From assembly GCA_030537195.1 (NCBI GenBank), contig JAUNOK010000011.1, positions 22,779 to 86,778 of the forward strand: a stretch of 64,000 bases of DNA, written 5' to 3'. How positions within the stretch are numbered: the stretch's first letter is position 1; each line of letters begins with the position of its first letter. This DNA is from Eubacteriales bacterium. GTDB taxonomy: Bacteria > Bacillota > Clostridia > Lachnospirales > Lachnospiraceae. The notes beneath the pieces were generated by a model. That model did no database searches, had not been told where the DNA came from, and worked only from the letters and a program-made list of their open reading frames with translations. This document shows positions 24,265-32,013 of the stretch, in pieces. Both the position numbers and the translations under genes were made by a program.

Positions 24265-26169
24265 TTAAGCTATTTTTTTCTTAAAGAGTCCTAAACATAC
24301 TGTAGAGATAATAGTTCCTACAACAAGTGCAATTACATAATATATTGCATTACCTACTACCGGGAATACGAAGATACCACCGTGTGGGGCCATTAAAGTA
24401 CATTTAAAAAACATACTGATAGCACCCGCTGCGCCTGAACCTATGATACATGCCGGTATAACATGTAAAGGATCTGCTGCCGCATAAGGTATTGCACCTT
24501 CTGTGATGAATGCGAGTCCCATAATAAAGTTAGTTGGACCGGCATCTCTTTCTTCCTTAGTGAACTTATTCTTAAAAAGTATTGTTGCAAGAGCAATCGC
24601 ACATGGTGGAACCATACCACCTATCATTACTGCTGCCATTATATCATAATTACCTGCTGCAATAGAAGCAGTTCCGAAAACATATGCTGCTTTATTGAAT
24701 GGGCCACCCATATCAATTGCCATCATGGCTGCAAGTATGAATCCGAGAAGAACCTTGCTTGTGCTTCCCATTCCTGCAAGGAAGCTGTTAAGTCCTGTGT
24801 TAATTCCGCCCATGACAGGCTCTATTATAAATGTCATTCCAAGTCCGATTACCAGAATACCCACTACCGGATAGATAAGTACAGGTGCAATCTTTTCCAA
24901 TGCCTCTGGTAACTTGTCACATAACTTTCTTAAAAGAACTATAAGGTAACCTGCTGCAAAACCTGCAACTAAAGCACCTAAGAAACCTGATTTTCCATTA
25001 GCTGCAATATAACCACCGACAAAACCGAGTGCAAGCGCTGGTCTGTCACCGATAGCCATCGCTATAAATCCTGCCAGTACAGGGAGCATGAAGCCAAATG
25101 CAGCTCCACCGATAGTCTTAAACAGTGCCGCAACTGGTGTTATCGTACCAAAGTTGCTTCGTTCTGCCTCTGACAGAGCATTCATATCAACATTTAAGCC
25201 ATCGATAAGAAATGCTATGGCAATAAGAATTCCTCCGCCTACAACGAAAGGTAACATGTGTGATACACCATTCATAAGCTGTGTATATATCTTATGCCCT
25301 ATACCGCCGCTCTTCTTGGCTGATGTATTTTCTTTCTTTTCAGAAGTTCCTGACTTATATACAGGAGCATCCCCCGCAAGAGCTTTCTTTATAAGTTCGT
25401 CTGCCTTATTAATTCCATCTGATACCTGACACTCAATTACCTTCTTGCCATCAAATCTTTCCATTGGAACCTGTGCATCTGCTGCAACAATTATACATTC
25501 TGCTGATTCAATATCTGCATCTGTCAATACATTCTTAGCACCGCCAGAACCTCTTGTCTCAATCTTGATTGCACAGCCTGCCTTAGCTGCTGCTTTCTCA
25601 AGACCTTCTGCAGCCATATAAGTATGTGCAATTCCTGTAGGACAAGAAGTAACTGCAAGAATCTTAGCCGGCTTGTCGTCTTCCTTTTCAAGTCTCTCAT
25701 CAATGCTCTTGGCTTCCTCATCAGCCCCGTCTATGATTTCAAGAAACTCTTCCGGACTTCCTGCCTGCATAAGCTTTGCAACGAAATCCTCGTCCATAAG
25801 AAGTACTGATAACTTACTTAATACATCAAGATGTACATTATCCTTAGTATCTGGTGCTGCTATAAGGAAAAGAATCTTAACCGGTTCATCATCAAGCGAT
25901 TCAAAATCAACTCCGTCCTTAATAACCATTGCTGCAAGTCCCGGTGCATTAACTGCACTACATTTGCCATGAGGAATTGCAATTCCTTCTCCAACACCTG
26001 TTGTACTTTCTTCTTCTCTTGCATAGACCTTAGCTCTATAGCTTTCAATGTCATCAATCTTTCCGCTCTTTGCCATAAGCTCAACAGCCATGTCAAGTGC
26101 TTCACTCTTTGTCTTAGGTGAAGCATTAAGATTAATACTTCTCTTATCAAGTAAATCCGTAATTCTCAT
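24265..26169 (-). CDS. fruA: Fructose-type PTS transporter EIIABC
   Basis: The 634-residue protein imports fructose as fructose-1-phosphate. Domains run EIIA (1-145, active His67 in IAIPHGK), EIIB (about 167-265, phosphocysteine Cys176 in VTSCPTGIAHTYMA), a Ser/Lys linker, and membrane EIIC (about 290-634, with GGPFNKAAY and EGAIPYAAADP). The fruK product downstream in metabolism is encoded immediately upstream (39 bp). HPr follows after 17 bp, so the operon supplies its own phosphate chain. Confidence 0.96.
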   Translation of the reverse strand: MRITDLLDKRSINLNASPKTKSEALDMAVELMAKSGKIDDIESYRAKVYAREEESTTGVGEGIAIPHGKCSAVNAPGLAAMVIKDGVDFESLDDEPVKILFLIAAPDTKDNVHLDVLSKLSVLLMDEDFVAKLMQAGSPEEFLEIIDGADEEAKSIDERLEKEDDKPAKILAVTSCPTGIAHTYMAAEGLEKAAAKAGCAIKIETRGSGGAKNVLTDADIESAECIIVAADAQVPMERFDGKKVIECQVSDGINKADELIKKALAGDAPVYKSGTSEKKENTSAKKSGGIGHKIYTQLMNGVSHMLPFVVGGGILIAIAFLIDGLNVDMNALSEAERSNFGTITPVAALFKTIGGAAFGFMLPVLAGFIAMAIGDRPALALGFVGGYIAANGKSGFLGALVAGFAAGYLIVLLRKLCDKLPEALEKIAPVLIYPVVGILVIGLGMTFIIEPVMGGINTGLNSFLAGMGSTSKVLLGFILAAMMAIDMGGPFNKAAYVFGTASIAAGNYDIMAAVMIGGMVPPCAIALATILFKNKFTKEERDAGPTNFIMGLAFITEGAIPYAAADPLHVIPACIIGSGAAGAISMFFKCTLMAPHGGIFVFPVVGNAIYYVIALVVGTIISTVCLGLFKKKIA

Positions 26170-26208
26170 AAAATACCTCCATTCTACTAATCATCTCTAT
26201 TCGTTACA

Positions 26209-27129
26209 TTATCCCTTACTGGTAACCTCTACCCGCTTTAATACCTCTGAAATCTCTCTTTTCGTTGCAAGATTTTCTGAAAATGCACTGGCGCTTCCTG
26301 TTGCAACTCCCATTCTGAATGCATCTTCGTAATTACGAGTCTGAAGATATCCTGCCATAAATCCCGCAACCATTGAATCGCCTGCACCTACTGAATTCTT
26401 AAGTTCACCCTTTGGTGCATCTGCTTCATATACTTTTCCATGTTCATCAATAAGAACTGCGCCTTTGCCTCCCATTGATATCAGCACATTCATAGCACCC
26501 ATATCCTGCATCTTCCTTGCATATGGAATAACATCTTCCTTAGTCTCAAGCTTAACCCCAAATATATCACCAAGCTCATGCTGGTTAGGCTTAATGAGAA
26601 ATGGATGATATTCCAGTACATTAAGAAGAAGTCTGCTTGTTGCATCAACTACAATCTTAACGCCTCTTCCCTGTAGTCTTTCCATAATTCTGCTGTATAT
26701 ATCATCTGATATACATGAAGGAATGCTTCCCGCAAGGACAAGAACATCGCCATCTGTAAGACCATCAATTTTACTTACAAGAGTATGAACATTCTCTTCT
26801 GATATGTGAGGTCCCATTCCGTTAATCTCTGTTCCATCAATGTTCTTAAGTTTCATATTAATTCTTGAAAATCCATTCTCAACTTTAATGAAATCCGTCC
26901 TGATACCATATTCTGAAACCATGTCACATATCTGTTTTCCTGTGAATCCGGCCACAAATCCAAATGCCGTTGTATCAAAATCAAGATTATTAAGAACTAT
27001 TGAAACATTAATTCCTTTGCCACCCGGAAGCATATGCTCATATGATGTTCTGTTCGTCATTCCCAGTTCAAAATTCTTAACTTCCACTATATAATCCAGT
27101 GATGGATTAAATGTTACCGTATATATCAT
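26209..27129 (-). CDS. fruK: 1-phosphofructokinase
   Basis: The 306-residue PfkB-type kinase turns fructose-1-phosphate into fructose-1,6-bisphosphate. It shows NPSLDYIVEV at the start, the GGKGINVSIVL substrate motif near 37, and the C-terminal VGAGDSMVAGFMAGY anion hole with catalytic Asp near 250. It is the first gene of fruK-fruA-ptsH-ptsI. Two 15-bp direct repeats, of the type bound by DeoR-family FruR, lie upstream at 27176-27210. No fruR gene is in the window. tagatose-6-phosphate kinase is an alternative specificity, but the fruA neighbour argues for fruK. Confidence 0.95.
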   Translation of the reverse strand: MIYTVTFNPSLDYIVEVKNFELGMTNRTSYEHMLPGGKGINVSIVLNNLDFDTTAFGFVAGFTGKQICDMVSEYGIRTDFIKVENGFSRINMKLKNIDGTEINGMGPHISEENVHTLVSKIDGLTDGDVLVLAGSIPSCISDDIYSRIMERLQGRGVKIVVDATSRLLLNVLEYHPFLIKPNQHELGDIFGVKLETKEDVIPYARKMQDMGAMNVLISMGGKGAVLIDEHGKVYEADAPKGELKNSVGAGDSMVAGFMAGYLQTRNYEDAFRMGVATGSASAFSENLATKREISEVLKRVEVTSKG

Positions 27130-27175
27130 TGCTGCTCCTTTCTGGTTTCACGACCTTTTTGTTATAATTATAATA

Positions 27176-27210
27176 CAATCGTATTCATTCAAAATCAATC
27201 ACACTCATTC
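27176..27210 (-). promoter_or_regulatory. Tandem direct repeats before fruK (putative FruR operator)
   Basis: On the minus strand GAATGAGTGTGATTG and GAATGAATACGATTG agree at 12 of 15 positions and are spaced 20 bp apart, two helical turns. TATAAT follows immediately. Tandem repeats of this kind are typical operators for DeoR-family sugar regulators. The regulator is not in the window. Confidence 0.65.
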
Positions 27211-27323
27211 ACAAACTTTCAGATATTTTTTGTGCATTTTTAACAAAACTTTGCCAAAATATGATTATTAAATATGCATTGTGTATCAAACTCATATCTG
27301 TTAGTATCTGTAAAAAGCAAAAA

Positions 27324-27365
27324 AATATGCCAAAACTTCGGATTTAACCAAAGTTCTGGCATATT
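27324..27365 (-). terminator. Terminator after the ECF S-component gene
   Basis: AATATGCCA and TGGCATATT pair, and the stem continues with ACTT/AAGT and GG/CC through small internal loops. It lies 20 bp after the ribU-like stop. Confidence 0.75.
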
Positions 27366-27386
27366 ACATCATTCTATATAATATTA

Positions 27387-27986
27387 TTAATGTTTTCCCT
27401 TAAGAAGTGGAGACAATGGCTTATATATAAGCATTGATATTCCCACATCAATAAGTCCCTTAACTATTGTAAATGGAAGATTAAAACATATCAGACACTG
27501 CATAATTGATTTCATAGATGGTAGTAATGCCTGATACAGACTTAATATTACCACTTCCGGCATAGCAAGCTTATAATATACCGGATATACTATGAAATAA
27601 TTAGAGAACACACTGAACACGCCCATTGCCACAGCGCCACATAAACCACCAAGCAATGCACCCGTCTTAGTCTTTTTCTTCTTATAAACAATTCCTGCTA
27701 TGAACACGAATACGGAACCGAGTATAAAGTTAGAAAGTTCTCCGACAAGCATGCTCTGTGAAGCCGCCAGATGCACAACATTCTTAATAAGACATATTAT
27801 AACACCTGCTACAGGTCCAAGTGCATAAGCACCAAGTAACGCTGGAAGATCCGAGAAATCAAACTTGATAAACCCCGGCATAATAGGAATTGGTATCTCC
27901 AGATACATAAGAACTACTGCTACCGCTGAAAGCATACCCGTCACCGCTATCGTTCTCACATTGCTCTTAGTATTAACATTACTCAT
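27387..27986 (-). CDS. ribU: ECF transporter S component, riboflavin type
   Basis: This 199-residue protein has about six membrane helices. The segment FIKFDFSDLPALLGAYALGPVAG (cited in part) is characteristic of RibU, the riboflavin-binding subunit that works with the shared EcfA/A'/T module, which is encoded elsewhere. The N-terminal helix carries an A-x-x-x-A-like face used to bind EcfT. I see no FMN riboswitch upstream; the gene instead follows a MarR-like gene by 29 bp. Related vitamin S components are possible, but the FKFDFSDLP motif favours riboflavin. Confidence 0.85.
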   Translation of the reverse strand: MSNVNTKSNVRTIAVTGMLSAVAVVLMYLEIPIPIMPGFIKFDFSDLPALLGAYALGPVAGVIICLIKNVVHLAASQSMLVGELSNFILGSVFVFIAGIVYKKKKTKTGALLGGLCGAVAMGVFSVFSNYFIVYPVYYKLAMPEVVILSLYQALLPSMKSIMQCLICFNLPFTIVKGLIDVGISMLIYKPLSPLLKGKH

Positions 27987-28015
27987 TGCTTTATTCTCCC
28001 TTGTACTATAAAGTA

Positions 28016-28492
28016 TTAATCTGCCCCCTTAAGGTGCATCTTTTCTGACGCATGCTCCATAGCTTCAACAAGAGTTCTCATATCACTAAGTATCTGTGTA
28101 GTTCTTTCTTCTCCAAGTTCAGCAATAACATTACCATAGTATTCTCTGTTATTGTCTTCCCTCTTCTTCAAGAAATCTCTTCCGGCATCAGTGAATACAA
28201 GATATGTACCATCTGTTCCCTTGCCATCATGTTTCCATAAAGCATAACCCATGTCCTTAAGACTGCTTGCAATTGCTGATGTCTGAGGTATTGATATTCT
28301 CATAAATGAAGACAAATCCTTAAGATATGTCTTATCCTTTCCATCAATGCAATCCTTTTCCATAACCTTGAGTGCTATATAATCTGCAAGCTCAAGACCA
28401 TTGTAAAAATTCTTTCTTCTCTCCTTATCCATCAGAAACCTCTGAAATATAAGTTCTGTAGATAATTCGAAACTTTCAAAACTATTGTTCAT
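28016..28492 (-). CDS. MarR-like winged-helix protein
   Basis: The 158-residue protein has the helical layout of MarR regulators. Residues 30-55 form helix 1 (GLELADYIALKVMEKD), 60-85 the recognition region (MRISIPQTSAIASSLKDMGY), then a wing with KGTDGTYLVFTDAGRDFL, and a C-terminal dimer helix. Similarity is moderate. It precedes ribU by 29 bp on the same strand, so it may regulate that gene or itself. The ligand is unknown. Confidence 0.7.
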   Translation of the reverse strand: MNNSFESFELSTELIFQRFLMDKERRKNFYNGLELADYIALKVMEKDCIDGKDKTYLKDLSSFMRISIPQTSAIASSLKDMGYALWKHDGKGTDGTYLVFTDAGRDFLKKREDNNREYYGNVIAELGEERTTQILSDMRTLVEAMEHASEKMHLKGAD

Positions 28493-28608
28493 ACCCCTAT
28501 CTCCTCTCTGTATTAAAATATTGATTCGATAGATTTATATTACCAAAAATCTCCAGCTATGTCTGTATAGCAATTATGAACAATTGTTAAAAAGTTATAA
28601 ACTGTCCC

Positions 28609-29508
28609 TTATGGGTTGCAGCACTCTGCAGCTGCATATCCTGCACCTATAAGTTCATCTCTTTCTGAATATGAATATATCTTATTCTTAGTACCTATTC
28701 TTGATGCATTTTCACAGTCAGGCTTATGAATAACCATTGTCTTGCTGTTAAGCACATAATTATAATCCTGCGATACATCTTCTACATATGCAGCTGAATT
28801 AAGGTATATTCCAGTATATTTGGACTCTCCTGTCGAATATATGTAGTCTAGTCCTGGCTGGACATTATACAGAAATACATTAAAACATATTCCCTCTCCA
28901 TTATCCTCTACAGAATATGCCTCCATAAGAACCCCTCTGCACATAAGCTCTTCCCTGTTAAATACAGGTGTCACTCTGTACATGACATGATTAGAAGTCC
29001 TTTCCATGTATCTTGCAATCTTTACCTCATACACTCTCATATTCTTTCGCATATATGGACTGGCAGTTATATAGTTCTTTTTATCCGTATCAGAACCACC
29101 GAAACACCATGGAATAATCTGTGTTCTTACCTGACAGTCGCCACCAATCTCATCATATGTGGCATTATTCCATCCAGAAGTATTAACACTATCAGAATCC
29201 CCCTTTTTATCATCTTCTGCCGGCATGGAATCATAATTAATACATGCCATAGCTGATGTTCCTCTTTTAAGACTGTCAAGTGGTCCGTATTTCAGATATG
29301 ACTTATCTGTAATCTCCGAGCTTGTAAAATATGGCTTGTTATCATTAACACAGACATACGGATTATCACCCTTATATGCTGCAATATCATCATAGGAAAA
29401 CTGTATACTGTTCGAATTAACATTATTGGCTGAAACATTAGCAAACAGTTTATAACCACCAAACACAATCGCTACAAGTATAATTATTCCTATTATTTTC
29501 TTTTTCAT
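28609..29508 (-). CDS. Degenerate DNA/RNA non-specific endonuclease-like secreted protein
   Basis: The 299-residue protein has an N-terminal signal anchor (1-22). Residues about 75-235 match the EndA/NucA fold of Firmicute DNA-entry nucleases: NHVMYRVTPVF, RGVLMEAYSVEDNGEGICFNV and YNVQPG are strongly kept. But the catalytic His region, usually CHL, reads RTQII with Gln130, and the Mg-binding Asn of YMN reads Arg154 (Glu161 is kept). Residues 245-299 form an Ada-like metal-binding tail (HKPDCENASRI, AAECCNP). It is probably inactive or altered. It is the last gene of a six-gene run and overlaps the EamA gene by 4 bp. Confidence 0.8.
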   Translation of the reverse strand: MKKKIIGIIILVAIVFGGYKLFANVSANNVNSNSIQFSYDDIAAYKGDNPYVCVNDNKPYFTSSEITDKSYLKYGPLDSLKRGTSAMACINYDSMPAEDDKKGDSDSVNTSGWNNATYDEIGGDCQVRTQIIPWCFGGSDTDKKNYITASPYMRKNMRVYEVKIARYMERTSNHVMYRVTPVFNREELMCRGVLMEAYSVEDNGEGICFNVFLYNVQPGLDYIYSTGESKYTGIYLNSAAYVEDVSQDYNYVLNSKTMVIHKPDCENASRIGTKNKIYSYSERDELIGAGYAAAECCNP

Positions 29509-30437
29509 TTCTTATCACCCTTCTTCATCCCTGGTATCTGAGCCAGAATAACTGACGCAAATACCAAAACACAACCTGTTATCTCCCTTGGCTTCAGCAC
29601 CTCTCCAAGTACAACCCAGCCCGCAAGTACTGCAAACACTGACTCAAGACTCATAACAATAGACGCAACTGATGGCTGTGCATATTTCTGTCCAACCATC
29701 TGAAGCGTATATGCTATGCCACTTGATAAAACACCTGCATAAAGAATTGGCACTAATGCTGCCTTAATTCCTGCAAATGTAACATCATTTTCCGTAAACA
29801 TCATAACAAATGCTGAAATAATTGCAATAACAATAAACTGTATACAAGACATTTTCATGCTGTCTGCACTTGAAAATTTATCAATAACAAGAATGTGTAT
29901 TGTAAAACATATTGCCCCTAAGAACACCAGAACATCCCCAAGATATATTCCTGATATTCCGCCAGACATGCATAAAAGATACATTCCGGCAACACAACCT
30001 GCAACAGAAACTCCAATTATCCAATGCATTTTCTTCCCCAGAAACACAGATACAACTGAAACCATAACAACATAAGTTGCCGTAATAAAACCTGACCTTC
30101 CTGATGCCGCTACACCTTCAGGATACACACTTATTCCATACTGCTGGAAAGTCATCGCAGCAAAAAGAACAATTCCGCATATTATGCCTGCACCTACAGG
30201 CCATGTCTGTGGAAGACTGTTATTTTCTGTGTTAATGACTCTGCCAGAATCATTCCTTTTGTCCAGGACATTCTTAATCATAATTACAATTGCAAGAAAT
30301 AGTGCCCCGACCAAAGACCTTGCCGCATTAAATGTAAATGTTCCTACAGCCCCCGCTCCGCTTGTCTGGGCAACAAAGGCTGTTCCCCAGATAAATGCGG
30401 TAAGAAGCAATATAAGACTTCCTTTTATATTATTCAT
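29505..30437 (-). CDS. EamA/DMT-family transporter
   Basis: The protein has ten predicted membrane segments in two EamA repeats. The first has LTAFIWGTAFVAQ and the second LGAICFTIHILVIDKF; the C-terminal PSVASIVMSLESVFAVLAGW is typical. Family members export or import small metabolites such as amino acids; substrate unknown. I start at the ATG at 30437, preceded by AGGG and overlapping the nhaC-like stop by 8 bp; an upstream frame from 30479 would lie wholly inside that gene. Overlap at both ends suggests translational coupling. Confidence 0.9.
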   Translation of the reverse strand: MNNIKGSLILLLTAFIWGTAFVAQTSGAGAVGTFTFNAARSLVGALFLAIVIMIKNVLDKRNDSGRVINTENNSLPQTWPVGAGIICGIVLFAAMTFQQYGISVYPEGVAASGRSGFITATYVVMVSVVSVFLGKKMHWIIGVSVAGCVAGMYLLCMSGGISGIYLGDVLVFLGAICFTIHILVIDKFSSADSMKMSCIQFIVIAIISAFVMMFTENDVTFAGIKAALVPILYAGVLSSGIAYTLQMVGQKYAQPSVASIVMSLESVFAVLAGWVVLGEVLKPREITGCVLVFASVILAQIPGMKKGDKK

Positions 30438-31983
30438 TGCTCTTACCCTTATTAATATATTTGATACCAACAAATGCACCTATAAGAATAACAAAACCGA
30501 TAATAAGAGGAACTACCGGATTCTGGACAAATCCTGCAATAACATATGTCACACACGAAATAGCAGCAACAACGATAACATATGGAAGCTGTGTGGACAC
30601 ATGATTCATATGATTACACTGTGCACCTGCTGAAGCCATAATCGTAGTATCTGATATTGGTGAACAGTGGTCGCCGCACACAGCACCTGCCATACATGCT
30701 GAGATTGAAATAATCATCATAGTATGGTTGGTTCCTGAAAATGTACTTACAACAATAGGTATAAGGATACCAAATGTTCCCCATGAAGTTCCGGTTGCAA
30801 ATGCAAGGAATACTGCAACAAGGAATATAACTGCCGGAAGAAGGCTTAACCAGCCACCTGACACTCCCTTTACAAGTCCAGCAACAAACTCCTTGGCTCC
30901 TAAACTGTCTGTCATTGCCTTAAGTGTCCATGCAAATGTAAGAATAAGAATTGCAGGTACCATTGCCTTGAATCCTTCTGGTATACATGAGCATGATTCT
31001 TTGAAAGAAAGGACCTTTCTTACAGCATAGAACACAATTGTAATTATAAGTGCAAAGAAACTTCCAAGCATAAGTCCTACTGACGCATCACTTCCTGAAA
31101 ATGCATCAACAAAGCCAACGCCCTTGAAGAAATCTCCTGAATATAGCATTCCAATTATACAGCATATTATAAGTGTAATAATTGGGAATAACAGATCTAA
31201 CACCTTGCCGCGTCCCTTAATTACATCTTCTGTTGCATTGGCATATGGTCTGTCAGGAGTTGTATACAAATCTCCTTTAGCTGCATTTGCCTCATGAACT
31301 GCCATTGAACCGAAATCAACCTTTAGAAAAACAATAAGAAGCATTGCTGCAATCGTAAATAACGCATAATAATTGTAAGGAATGGCCTTAATAAATATTC
31401 CAAAACCATCTTCTCCTTCAACAAAGCCTGTTACCGCTGCTGCCCATGAAGATATAGGTGCGATAATACATATTGGTGCTGCTGTTGCATCAATAAGATA
31501 TGCAAGCTTCGCTCTTGAAACATTATGCTTGTCTGTTACCGGACGCATAACACTTCCGACAGTAAGACAGTTAAAATAATCATCGATAAATATAAGAATT
31601 CCAAGAAGCACTGTAACAAGCTGTGCTCCAACTCTTGTCTTAATATGTCTTCCAGCCCATTCTCCGAATGCTGCCGAACCACCCGCCTTGTTCATCATGC
31701 ATACCATAATTCCAAGAACAACAAGGAATATAAGAATTCCCACATTGTATGGGTCTGACAATACACCTACAAGTCCATCTTCAAATATATGAAGTACAGA
31801 CCTTTCAAGACTGAATCCACTCTGGAATATATTGCCGTAAAATAATCCTCCAATTACAATTCCAACAAAAAGCGAACTATAAACTTCCTTAGTAATCAAC
31901 GCTAATATGATAGCAACCAGTGGCGGTATAAGTGCCCAGAAAGTCGCATACAGATTAGGTACATACTGAATAACTTCTTCCAT
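30430..31983 (-). CDS. NhaC-family Na+/H+ antiporter
   Basis: This 517-residue membrane protein has about twelve helices and the NhaC family segments DDYFNCLTVGSVMRPVTD near 130 (cited), APISSWAAAVTGF near 180 and the GTSWGTFGILIP and CGDHCSPISDTTIMAS regions near 400-430. NhaC members exchange Na+ for H+ or, in some branches, organic acids or amino acids. Exact substrate cannot be told. It lies 30 bp after yhaN and overlaps the EamA gene, in the middle of a six-gene run. Confidence 0.9.
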   Translation of the reverse strand: MEEVIQYVPNLYATFWALIPPLVAIILALITKEVYSSLFVGIVIGGLFYGNIFQSGFSLERSVLHIFEDGLVGVLSDPYNVGILIFLVVLGIMVCMMNKAGGSAAFGEWAGRHIKTRVGAQLVTVLLGILIFIDDYFNCLTVGSVMRPVTDKHNVSRAKLAYLIDATAAPICIIAPISSWAAAVTGFVEGEDGFGIFIKAIPYNYYALFTIAAMLLIVFLKVDFGSMAVHEANAAKGDLYTTPDRPYANATEDVIKGRGKVLDLLFPIITLIICCIIGMLYSGDFFKGVGFVDAFSGSDASVGLMLGSFFALIITIVFYAVRKVLSFKESCSCIPEGFKAMVPAILILTFAWTLKAMTDSLGAKEFVAGLVKGVSGGWLSLLPAVIFLVAVFLAFATGTSWGTFGILIPIVVSTFSGTNHTMMIISISACMAGAVCGDHCSPISDTTIMASAGAQCNHMNHVSTQLPYVIVVAAISCVTYVIAGFVQNPVVPLIIGFVILIGAFVGIKYINKGKSNE

Positions 31984-32013
31984 TGTATCTCTCCTTAATA
32001 AATGTATTCTATA

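Noticed and set aside
24265..27129. tRNA, rRNA or phage attachment site in the window
   Set aside because: I looked for CCA-ended cloverleaf patterns, conserved rRNA stretches and integrases across the window and saw none; a tRNA scan would settle it.
27387..28510. FMN riboswitch before the ribU-like gene
   Set aside because: Only 29 bp separate it from the MarR-like gene, and no FMN aptamer-like sequence is seen before that gene.
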